DNA from: Clarireedia homoeocarpa
Taxonomy: Eukaryota; Ascomycota; Leotiomycetes; Helotiales; Rutstroemiaceae
Length of the DNA stretch: 64,000 bases
Direction: 5' to 3'
Assembly: GCA_001465935.1 (NCBI GenBank)
Contig: LNKV01000003.1
Coordinates: 1,370,363 to 1,434,362, forward strand
Shown here piece by piece: positions 32,523 to 43,382 of this stretch. The notes under the pieces are model-generated. The model was not told where the DNA came from. It did no database searches and worked only from the letters and a program-made list of their open reading frames with translations. The position numbers and the translations under genes were made by a program. Positions within the stretch are counted from its first letter, which is position 1; each line of letters starts with the position of its first letter.

Positions 32523-34645
32523 TTAACGAAGTGAGAAGCCCTTCCTCTTTCCTTCCTTTTCTATTGGTCTTCCACTTTCGATCCTTGACTTCTTCTCCTC
32601 TAGGTCTTGACGTTGTCGTTCGAGTTGTTCCTTCATCTCACGATGACGTGCGTACAGCTCTTCTTCGCTCTGCTTCAACTTGCTTTCCTTTTCAGCTACC
32701 TTTTGTTGGAAGACCATCTTCATTTCAGCCTCCATCTTAGCAAGCTTCTGCTCGTGTAAGGTACGTTCTTCCTCTTGCTTGACGGCAGGATTGACCTCCT
32801 TGAAAACGCTTGGATCTTGAGCAACACCCATCGAAGTGAGCTTCTCGGATCTGTAATTCTCGTAAAGAGCATTGTTGGTGTGCTCTTTCAGTTCCTCCAT
32901 GTGTGTTCGGATAAGCATTTGTCGCAGCTTGACGAAATCGCAATGTTCCTCGTTATCAACTTCAATGATACCCCAAGGATATTGACGTCCTCGAACTTTA
33001 CGGCCCTCATGGTTCGTAACCTCCGAATTGGCACCCACAACAGCGAACGGTACTTTGTCCATAATCTCCTTATTTTCAGCAATCGTCTCTTCATCATCCT
33101 TTTCGTAGTGAGGTCCTTCAAAGATCTGAATGTCATGGTACTTGATATCGGCCAAGATCTAGAAGTCGTTAGTCTCGGTAACGTAATCTGCAAGCCACAA
33201 ACTTACTCTTAGCTTGAAAGCCGTGATTTCCTCATCAGTAAGCGTGTCAGCCTTGGCGATGACTGGGATCAAGTTGACTTTGGTGTGAAGTCTACGCATA
33301 ACCTCAACATCTAACGGCTTCAGGGAATGTCCAGTGGGCTGAATGAAATAAACACAGGCATGTACACGGTTATCGACAATGTTCATACGGTTGACCTTGT
33401 TCTCGGCATCCAAGTAGGCATCGAACCGTTGCTCAATGTTGTCCACAATTGGTCGCCATGATTCATCGTTGTTAACAAAGTCACCAAAACCGGGAGTATC
33501 AACCACAGTCAGGCGTAAACGAACACCATTTTCCTCGATGTCTGCGCTGATCTGTTGGATTGAAACGGTTTTTGGGATAATATCGAGACTTGGTCCTTTT
33601 CGTTCTCTTGGTGGGTATAAAGAAGTGTTGAAGAGAGTGTTAACCAAAGTCGACTTTCCAAGTCCAGATTCACCTGCCAATAAGTTAGACATGATCGCTG
33701 CTTTATTCTTGTGCAAATAGTGCACTTACCGACAACCATAACGTTGAAGTTGAACCCTTTTCGAACACTCTTTCTATGCCATTGATTTGGCAAGTTTGCA
33801 AAACCAACATATCCAGTCAACTTTCTCCTCACGATGTTCTTCATGTCGCTAGCTTGCTGAGCAGCAATTTTTGGATCCGATGAGCTCACAGTCATTGGGA
33901 TTTCGAGGGGAGAGGATGGTGCGCCATTAGGAATGGGGGATGCACGAGAAGGTGCCGCAGGGGCTCCGTTGGTAGCTGTGTAAAGAGGTAATATGTCAGC
34001 CCAATATTTCGAAGTAGTACTATAGTTCCGGGATGCTTGTCGCAGTTTATCCGCAACCCAATGCTCCATCGACTCATGGTGATCCACGGGAATTTGCTCC
34101 AAACTTGGAGCTTCCTCGATATTAAGCATGCTGCGATATTGACCGCCACATGCCGTTCCTCGATGATGCCCATGTAGACTTCCGGGGTATATGCGTTGTT
34201 GATCATTGCCGTCGACGGATTCCTTAGGCGGTGGCATGCCTTTGCTTGTGCTCTCAGATCGAGCCAGATGTTCGGGACGAGCCACACTAGATTGCTGCCA
34301 CATACCACCCCAAGCGTTTTGTAACATGATTGTCTGCTGCGAAGCAATTACTGGGCTTGGCTGATTTGAGTTCATAACACCTTTCGATAGATTGGTAGCA
34401 CTGGTGGTGATGCGAATTGGCCAGCGGTCGTGTGCGAGGTCTTCGTATGGTTCCAGGAACCTTTTTTTGCAAGAGTAACAGCGTGTATAGCCAGTGCATG
34501 TATCGGCGAGGTGTACAATATTTTATCAATTCGAAGAACCCGGATGGTGGACGACTGATGGTGGTCGCATGCGGCGAAAGAGTGATCTCTCCATTTCCTC
34601 CCAGATATCGAGTTCCTCGAGAAAGAAATGAAATTGCTTACCCAT
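32523..34645 (-). CDS. aspB: Septin, CDC3/AspB type
   Basis: Encodes a GTP-binding septin that assembles hetero-oligomeric filaments at septa, hyphal branches and the cortex. Exons on the minus strand are 34645..34642, 33975..33730, 33673..33207 and 33158..32523, giving 450 residues. The first exon is only ATGG, so translation starts MATNGAPAAPSR; its intron is 666 nt, the others 56 and 48 nt. The GTPase domain has P-loop GESGLGKST (about residues 84-92), switch motif DTPGFGD, the AKAD specificity motif, and the septin-unique element ending RGRQYPWGIIEV. A C-terminal coiled coil (KLAKMEAEMKMVFQQKVAEK onward) follows, with the tail KRKGFSLR. Length and C-terminal coil fit CDC3/AspB orthologues. 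The long first intron carries an in-frame open frame from an ATG at 34375 (see findings). Confidence 0.95.
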
Positions 34646-37405
34646 TGTTATGATTGATGTAGAAGGATCGAATGTAGTTGTTGTCGTGAAGAAAGAAGGT
34701 AGGGTGTTCTAATCTGTCGGTAAAAGAAGGGAAATTAGCTCCTCTTTCTTCAGGGTTTGAACAAACAATATGTCAACGAACAAGCAGCAAGATCTGAGGT
34801 CGCAACGCAAACACAATGGATCTGTGTCAGAAAGCCAACTATGAAGTTTGGTATCTCTGAAGCTTGGAGTTGATGGGGTGATGTACAATTCATGCAGGAA
34901 GGAATACGGAGTATTGCACGTACCAGAATTATTTTCTTTGGCGTCCTCAACCAATGGTATCTGGCGTATCGATTCGCGTCTGCGTTATGCGATGGATACC
35001 AGCAAGTATCGATGGACCAATAAAAGAATCGGAAGGCACGATGAACGTTTTAGTACTGTATGGTGTGTTGTGTGTGGTGTGTGGTGATGGTGTATGGTGT
35101 ATGGTGTATGATTGTATGCTGTATGGAGATGTTTGTCAGAAGAGAAGGCTCGAAGTTGTAATAAACGATTGTCAAGAATATGAGGTTAAAGAAGGCGAGT
35201 TGTGGATGGTGGTGAGTGGTGAGTAGTGAGTAGTGTAAGTGGTGAGTAGTGAGTAGTGTGAGTGGTGAGTGGTGAGTAGTGTGAGTGGTGAGTAGTGTGA
35301 GTGGTGAGTAGTGGTGAGTGGTGAGTGGTGAGTTGATCCCCCCCCAAAAAATAATACGGACACCTAGAATGTTCAATCCACAGCTTTTCTGTCTGTTGTC
35401 TGCTGTCTGTTGTCTGCTGTGTGCTCTCTGCTCTCTGCTCTCTGCTCTCTGCTCTCTGCTTTCCTGCGTTCTGCCTTTCTGCTTCTCTTACTCGTTGCAA
35501 TTGAGGTTCTCTCTCTTACTCGTTGCAATCGAGGTTCTCTGGCAAAAGGGGTCAACCTTTTTCCCTCGTGCCTGCAAGCGTTGAAGGGGTTTCCCAGGAT
35601 GTCCAGGTCCGGTAAGGTCAAGTCGAAAGGTCTTTTTCTTCCGGAAATGGGAAATGGGAAATGGCAAATGGGCTTGGGCGGGCTTGGGCTTGGGCTTGGG
35701 CTTGGGGAAATTGCAAGGATTTCGGAAGCTGCACCAAGTCCCAAGCGTACTCTTCGGTAGCTAGATGCCCAGCTGTACCTGTCACTTGGTAAAACGTGAT
35801 CGGGACTTTTTCTTATTACTTTGGCGCTTTTGTACCTCTTGTATCGCCCTCTGTGTACCCCGACTCAATCGCGAATGAGGAAAATGAGGAATGAGAAGGC
35901 GAACATGAACATGTCTGGCCTGGATTTCTGCCTCCTCAGCTAGAGACAAGGGCGGCGCATAATATGGCTACTGGGTCGACGTTTGAAACGAAATGAAGAT
36001 ATCCAGATAAATAACGGATCATCTCAGGGTCTATTTGATCCGATGTTTGCCAATATCAGATTGGCTGATTGGCTGATTGGCTGATTTGCTGCTTGTCTGA
36101 TTGTCTGTTTGTCCCTATCTCCCCTGCAACAGTGTATTCATTCATTCATTCATTCATTCATTCATTCATTCAGGAGAATTCGAATCCTCTCCTAAACCTG
36201 CACAGTACACTGCCTCGACGTCTACGAGGTACAGTACTCGCTTCGATCATTATGCACTTTTGCCCCCCATTCTGTTTGATCTTGGTGCTTTGTCCTGTAC
36301 CGTGCAGCTATTACCAGCTATATCAGCTATTAATATCCCTTAAGTGGTTGTTCCAGATGGCCCCTATATATTCTTCATATATTCATATATTCATATATAC
36401 TCTGTGCACGATATACTCTGTGCACGGGATGCGGTACTAATCCAAAAAGCCACTCAGCCATTGGCCGTTTTCCCCTCCATCCATCTCAGCCTACGAAATC
36501 TACTCTAGATGTTTGTGTCGGGGGGCCAATGTAACCACAAACAAACTCCACCACCCACCATCCACCACTACCACTGCCGGTGCTGGCGTGAGATTATTCG
36601 GGGTCTGGTATCTCCACGTGACTCGGAACCAAATCTCGCCGCTATTGAACGACTGCGGCTAAGCCCAATTGATGAGATGTCTTGCTTCTCCAACTTTAGC
36701 CCTTGGCTCCTGACCCTCTGGCTTCTCTACTTAGCTCAACTAGAGTCCGTGATCCATTTCCCGTTCCTGTCCCTCTTCATTTGTGCCGCTCGAAACAAAA
36801 GGTGGATTTCAGACGAATGATTGAATTGAGAGTATCCACAGACTAAAGCGTACGTACTCCATTCATACTTCCAAAAATATCCAATAGGTGGAGTAAGCTC
36901 GAGAAGCGATACAAATAGGGGTCTGCGAGTAAACGACGACGACGACGACGACGACGGCAACGAGGTATGTTGCCGACGACATCCTACAATAGCCATTGTC
37001 TTTTGCCTATCGCTTGTTGCTCTAAGCGGTGCATTGCAGAAATGTAGTAACTGACGTGTTTCGGCTTCAATGTAGATCACAATTCCCCAACATATCTTCC
37101 TTCCGACTTGCATGGCTATACGTACATGGGTACGTATGAATTGCTACAAAGCGGCGCCGCAATTCATCGACGATCTGAGGTGAAGCATTTTCTATACATA
37201 TCTGATCATTGACTCGCAGTCGTTTCTCCGAGCAAAATTATTGAATTGATATCATCCATCCTCCCTTCCACGTCTCAGAGATCAAATCGTAAGTCAAATC
37301 AACACCATCGGAACATTTCTTCCAACACCTGCAGAATTCAAAGTTTGGTTCAGGGGACCTGTCAAGTTTCTAGGTGGGGGCATAGGAGCCGAACTTAGTC
37401 CTACA
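34646..37405. repeat. Septin upstream region, dense simple repeats
   Basis: Contains several microsatellite-like arrays: TATGGTG units (35057-35110), GTGAGTAGT/GTGAGTGGT units (35212-35336), TGCTCTC units (35391-35462), a ~27-bp direct repeat CTTACTCGTTGCAAT... (about 35488-35542), GGGCTT units (35668-35705), ATTC units (36136-36172) and CGA units (36934-36956). No gene recognised. Open frames here are by-products of the repeats. Confidence 0.75.
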
Positions 37406-39670
37406 TTAATTAGAGCTCGGCTCGGTGAGGGGATTTCTCCTCAAGCGCTCGGCTTGGAGACCTGACGTCGAGCCGTTGAATATGTCACTGTCACCACTCA
37501 TCCAAAGAATATCTACGTACAAAAGAACCTGACTATACTCTGGGAGGTCATCCGTATCACGCCCGCAAGACGCCTTTGCCTCCAGATCACTTTCATTTCC
37601 CGAAAAAATCTTGTCAGGTATCGCCAACCGGGAGCCATCTGCCGCAACCGTTGTCAATTACGCATCGATTAATTCCGAGATGATAGATTTCTGCCGGTCT
37701 ATGACCTGAGTTTGGTCATGTGAAATGATCTCGGTTTTATGCAGAACCTTAATTGTCATCGCGGTGTCAGACCGGACATATGTGGCTACAGCGATATTTA
37801 TATTCACCAAATTCCTCGACGAGTTCTAGAATAGTATCAATTCATTCAGGGAAGAACGCTTGCCATTGAGGATAGCCTCGAAAACCCGCTTGTCTAGCAG
37901 AGAAAAATGTATCAACCTTTCCGGAGAAGCTGCCAGCTGCTTTCCTACTTTCCGATATTCTCTGTTGTCCTCAAGTGAGAGCGCAACTTTCTTCCCGCTG
38001 AATGCCAAGACGAATATCAGGAAGCACTATGATCACCGCAGATATCATCATTTACGACTATATCTACCCATCTTCAAGGAGGCTTATTCTCCAAGTTCCT
38101 TTCAAACTTCAAATCGTTGCCATCCAGGACGAATTTTAATAATCTCGAGGCTATACATACCCCCAAAATCGAGATGGTGTTCTCACGACTACACATCAGA
38201 GTTGCACCAGAGATAAAATTTTACTTGATACTGCTAGCGGTCGATAAGAGTTATTCATTCTTGGCCACGAAATCTTGATTCTTTCTTCTTAGGTCGGCCG
38301 AATTACGATATACTTGTCAACGGCGATAAGTCTCAGGATTTCTCACCTATGTTCAATTATTCAGCAAGTAATTGAATAGTGGAGGACTTGCCTTCGAATT
38401 ATTTTCCAGAAGCAGGCGATACTACTGATTAACCTCTAGAGGCGACTTATCAATTGTGGAAGCTCCATGAACCATTGGAAATCTCTATCAACGAGCTCCT
38501 TAGGATCGTTTTCTACAAATACAAAACGATAGCCTTATCGCCACTGTTTCTCTTACATCACATACTAGCGATGGAAAGGCTGGTATGAGGGATATGTAAG
38601 AGTAGTCTACTGTTTCTCAAGATCTTATGTCTCACCATCAAAATCTTCAACGCAACGGATTCCTCTTAATATCACCCAACCCAGCCTGAGCGAGCATGAA
38701 GACATTCCTCCGCGAACCACTCACAGATTTATTCCATCGATCACTGCGACTCCATAATGCCCAATACATCCAAACCATACAATCCTCCTCAGTGACTGAT
38801 CGAAGCGATTTGCCTTAGCCTCTGAAGCTCCATCTCCTCAATCCCTGACGTCCTCGACATACATATCCCCTCTCAATCTTTACACGTCACCGGAAATCGT
38901 CCGCTGAAGGACCTCATCCTAGACCCTCTTACTTGACTCGATCGATTGCCAGGATACTCAGCCACCCCAGCCCCTCTCACTCCATACGTTTCCCACTTAA
39001 ACGCCCTCGTCCTCTTCACAAAGCACTCCTTCAACTGATACCAGGTACTGTAAGCTAAGGCAAGATAAGATCATCTTCCCTCCCCAACGAATATATATCC
39101 TTTGCCTTCCCTAGCTAAAAACCACGGATGGTGACTCTTTTTTTCTTCATTCCCATATCATGCATTGCCACTCGATGACCGATTGAGTAAATCGTGGCGA
39201 AGCGGGGCGGGCGGAGTCACAAGTGTAATTGACTTGAATGTAGAGCGGTGCTATTTGGACTGGTTCGCACATACAGTTCATGTTCTCGATGTGTCTCATT
39301 ACAGGGTGTCTTCTTTTCCCCTATTTTTCTTTTTTCCTGCGCTCTTCCTCCTGTTAAATCTTATATCTTCATCTATGCTGCGCACTCGTGTTTATGCACA
39401 CTCCCTCTTCCAAGCGCAACACCGATTCTATTGGGTATCATTAAACTAACAACCAAGCTGTCTACGAAGATTTCTCCGCTGAACGCTGCCTCATATACAA
39501 GACTCCGAACACCTCATACCGATATCCCTTTATTATCCTGACAGTCCCCTACTAATGTTACTAATTGTCCCAAATAGATGCTAACTATTGAGCAAGTTCC
39601 GTCATACTCTGCCGCGGATCGTTACTCGAGCTCCGCCATCCCCGCCGGTATGCTGTCAAATATGGATTCT
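37406..39670. other. Intergenic / degenerate sequence, 2.3 kb
   Basis: No intact gene. About 38690-39060 on the plus strand reads like a decayed coding region (FLREPLTDLFHRSLRLHNAQ, then stops in several frames). A minus-strand 83-codon frame at 37406-37657 is open but unrecognised. I cannot assign a family to either. Confidence 0.35.
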
Positions 39671-42136
39671 TCAGTCGTGAATTCTTTCCAAAAATCGTGG
39701 CAATCTATGGTTATTAGCGCTAGTCTTCATGCCGTCATCTACTCTCTGAGCAACAGAAAGCGAAGCGTGCATACCCCGTGCATCATAGAACTCCACAATC
39801 AGCCCTTTGATTTTCTTTCCCGCCCTCTCCTGCAACCGTCCGTATGCCCCCGAGCTTGATTCCTGGGAGCAGATTGTAGTGATGCTTCCTTGCGTACTCT
39901 GTCTCTTGAAAAACGGCGTTTGTTTCTTGGCGACAGATAGTGGCTGACCGTCTGCGCTTTCCAATGTTAATGCACTTGTTCTCTTGTTTGGTTCTTTAGG
40001 CTTCTGAAATATCGATACTATGTTTCATGGCGTCAGTTAGATCGTCGCGGATAGCTGGGATATGGATCATTACCTGGCCACTCCTCGAAGCCCCACGGTC
40101 CGTATGCACTTGGGGAACACCCACGGAAGTAGAGAATCGAGCGAGCTCGAGATACTGGATCGCGAAGGACTCGTAATGTGACGTAGTTGGACTGCTTATC
40201 TCTGTCTTTCATCGTTTTGATCCATTGAATATCCACACATAGTATGACTTCTTTGAGAAGCAGAAGGTGCTGAAATTCTAAATAATCTGACGAGGTGAGT
40301 AGATGAAGCTATGTTGTGTGAATGATCCTACCTTTTTCTCTCCTGAATATGTAAATAGGCGCACAACTGTATCTTTCCACCTTTTGGATAGAGTTTCGAT
40401 CCGTACTAGTTATTTTTAATCGATGAGAACCTTTCATTTGTACTCGATACCTGTGCAGATCGTCTTTGTGAACGTGGTGATTGTCGAGGAAGGGTATCAT
40501 TGATGTTTCGCATTGCGATGGAGTGGAAGGATCAGTTGTATGCCGGATCTCTATTCGATGTTCTTGGCTGATGGTATTTATTTCTACAACGTCACCTTCT
40601 TCAGACCTCGTGATTGAATGGATAGCACCATGCACGACGGATCCTGGGTACTGTCTGTTGACTGATTAGTCTCTCAATAATTATGTGGGGAGAACAACTC
40701 GCATGTATACGGAGATTGACGGTTCGATTCGTATTAAGGGAGACAGTGAGGATGACGACGCATTAGACAGAGCTCTATTATACCCATTTATATCTTGGAA
40801 GTTTTCGAAATTTTCGCGCCCAAGAGTCGGACTGCCGTTTGGTACCCCAAGGGAAACATCGGTAGGCGATGTGCCGAGAGGTGTTGTAGGCATCGAAGAT
40901 ATGGTATCTTGAAAAGAGCTCCCGCTGCTACGAGAAGACCGCTGAGTGATGGCAATGGGCTTTGTGGATGACTGTACTATGAGATGTGCAGGGTGTAGTA
41001 TCTCTCGTTGAATTCTTTCCTCGAGCAAGTGCCATGCTTCGAGCTCCTTGAACAACGCACTTTGAGCCCCAAATTGAGATGATGAAATCTCTACATGGGT
41101 GGGTGAAGTGCCTTGAGTGGATTGTATTCCAACTGCATCAAATATTTGTTCTCTCATGGCTCGTAGCTTCGATATCAGGGTGTCAACAGGACGTTCTACC
41201 GTAGAATCAGATGTCGCGCTAGACACAGAATGAACCGTTTCCACCCGTCTCATAGCAAGATTTCCCAACCTTTCCGACATGATGTGTCGCCGCTCATTTT
41301 CATCAAATTGTTCCGAGCTTCCTAATATGGGAAGTGATCGTGCGACAGCCACAGGGATGCGGTCCCCATTCTCCTGCCTCCACGGATATTGTGATTCGTT
41401 GTGATATTCTAGTTGTAGAGGACGTGGAGGAGTTAGGGCTTGTTCGAGTTGACGGAGCATAGAATAATCGATTTGCCCCGTGTGTAAGCCATGTTCGAGT
41501 GGATATGCTACTCTCTTGAGATTGAGCGTAACCAGTGAGACTAAGTCGAGATGTGATGTAACCAATTTAATATTGGATGATAGCAATTCTTTATTGGATT
41601 GTCTGAGTCCCCGTTAGCATTAGGTCCATGCCATTATTAAGTGAAACTTGCCTTATCTCATGAACAATTGTATTCGTATCTTGCGCGATGTCGTACATAG
41701 CCAGATTGAGATACCATACCAATTTCGCTCGAAGCTCCGATACTTGATCTCGCTCGAAGGGCCATGAAATTTGTAAGTACAGCTTCTTGATCTGATCTCT
41801 TGACAATTTGCATCTTCGCAGCCATACAGGTAAAGATCCATTGGATGCCTTTGCCTGAGGATTGACGGTTTGAATCAAGCGCATATGCCTCTCCAGAAAA
41901 TCAGTGCATCGCTGTTTGAGTTGCTGTGGAGCATTGTTCATGTCAGAATTGGCTGGCGAGGTTTTAATCCGTTGTTCCCAGTCATCCAAGCGATTTGTGA
42001 TCAGGCGAAATTCTTCAAAGAATTGAGTTGCTTCAGAGTTCGCACTCAAAGGGCCATCAGACACAGCTTCCCACACCTCCCATACAAGCTTGAGGCCCGC
42101 TATAATGTCACCAGCCGACCATCCAAAGCCACTCAT
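39671..42136 (-). CDS. Hypothetical fungal protein, 751 aa
   Basis: Five exons on the minus strand, 42136..41652, 41602..40711, 40650..40332, 40286..40074 and 40017..39671, join in frame through introns of 49, 60, 45 and 56 nt. The first intron is GC-AG (donor GCAAGT, TGCTAAC branch, CTCAG acceptor). The N-terminal ~160 residues, starting MSGFGWSAGDIIAGLKLVWE, form a helical domain of the sort found at the N-terminus of many fungal proteins related to STAND/NLR-like architectures. A Ser/Thr-rich linker follows (SSATSDSTVE, RSSRSSGSSFQD). The C-terminal third contains NYVTLRVLRDPVSRARSILY and KIKGLIVEFYDARGMHASL, which I do not recognise. No NTPase motif is present. An in-frame ATG at 42181 would add 15 residues. 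Function unknown; a cytosolic adaptor-like role is speculation. Confidence 0.75.
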
Positions 42137-43382
42137 TCTAGGAAGGGTCCTCCGGTACGTGAGGCAGCGCAGTGAAATCAAAACTGAAATTATGATGGGA
42201 CTTGGAAGATCGAAATAATGGATTTCTTGCGATGTTCAACAAACAAATATATAATTGCTCTAGATTAGACAGATAGTCACCATTGATGGACCCGAAAGCC
42301 TGGATAGAAGGTGGGTAGTTCCAGTTATTACTAAGGCAATCTCGAAGTATGGATGGGAACCTACTGAGCTGGGCTAGATGAGCTGGGCTAGATGAGCTGG
42401 GCTAGATGAGCATGGCATGTAAGGGACCAGTGTGACTCAATCACTGATACGTACAAAAATCGATATTGATGTTGAAAAAGGCATGAACAGGTGGGAAGAG
42501 CAGGGCGAGGTACACGAGACGTTGCTGGTGCCAGATATACTGGGTATCCCCAGCTCTTCACCTACTTCAGATGTACTCGTAGGTGCGGGGGTGGGGCGCA
42601 AACGATTGCGCCCCAGCGCCATTTGTCCAAGTGTGGTAATGAAGAGGAGAGGAGCACTATTGAAAAAGGGGCATTACTCTTTCGGGCCATTGGCGGATTA
42701 AGTCAAGAAGATACTTGCAGAGTCGCGTGTGTCGTACAAGTAAGGTTCGGGTTTTGGAAGCGAATGAAGGGGGTCGATGAATACACGTGGGAATCCCTGC
42801 CACTTAATCCCTGCCCGCCCTGTCACCAACTGGTCAAGCTAGTGTCCTCTCATTTTGGTTACCCGCCTGGTTTTGTTGCTCGACCTCCCGAAATTATGAT
42901 ATTGTGTACAGCGACGTACGTAAATGGCTCAAGGAAATAGGCAGAAAGATACTCGATCAGAGTGCTCTGCTCGAAACAGATCCGTCATGCAGCTTTGCCC
43001 TGCTTTGCAAGTCTTTTCGCGAACATATTGCACGCCACCCAAGTTCGATCAAACCCGGTACAATGCGCAGCCTTCCTCAATTTCATTTGCGCCTCTTGGC
43101 TGGTCGATACATCGCAGTCTGCCCTCCGCGAAGTCTAGGATGCGTGGCTGAGCAAACGCCTCATGCTTGGAGATTGCCTCGTCTCCATTGTCTCTCCCAA
43201 ATAACTTCTCTATATTTCGAAGACGCGCACAAATACGTGCCTTGATCGTTCTTTCTATACCAATGGATGAACTTTGCTCGAATGTAGGCTATCAGTATTA
43301 CTTCATACAATAGTATTTCACCATTCGAAATCAACGTTGCATACCTATTCAAAAAGTTGTCTCTCAAGGCTCAACCAGAAAG
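42137..43382. promoter_or_regulatory. Divergent promoter region with CACGTGGG box and 14-bp tandem repeat
   Basis: Separates the 751-aa gene (minus) from the phosphate transporter (plus). CACGTGGG at 42784-42791 matches the core site of Pho4/NUC-1-type bHLH factors that activate phosphate-starvation genes. Three 14-bp units (GAGCTGGGCTAGAT) lie at about 42367-42411. Open frames here are short and unrecognised. Confidence 0.5.

Noticed and set aside
33892..34347. 151-codon minus-strand frame over the septin first intron
   Set aside because: It competes with the in-frame septin extension and shows no known domain; treated as a shadow frame.
35050..35500. Several long frames (His/Thr-rich) on the minus strand
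   Set aside because: They are translations of the GTGAGTAGT-type tandem array and have no protein-like composition.
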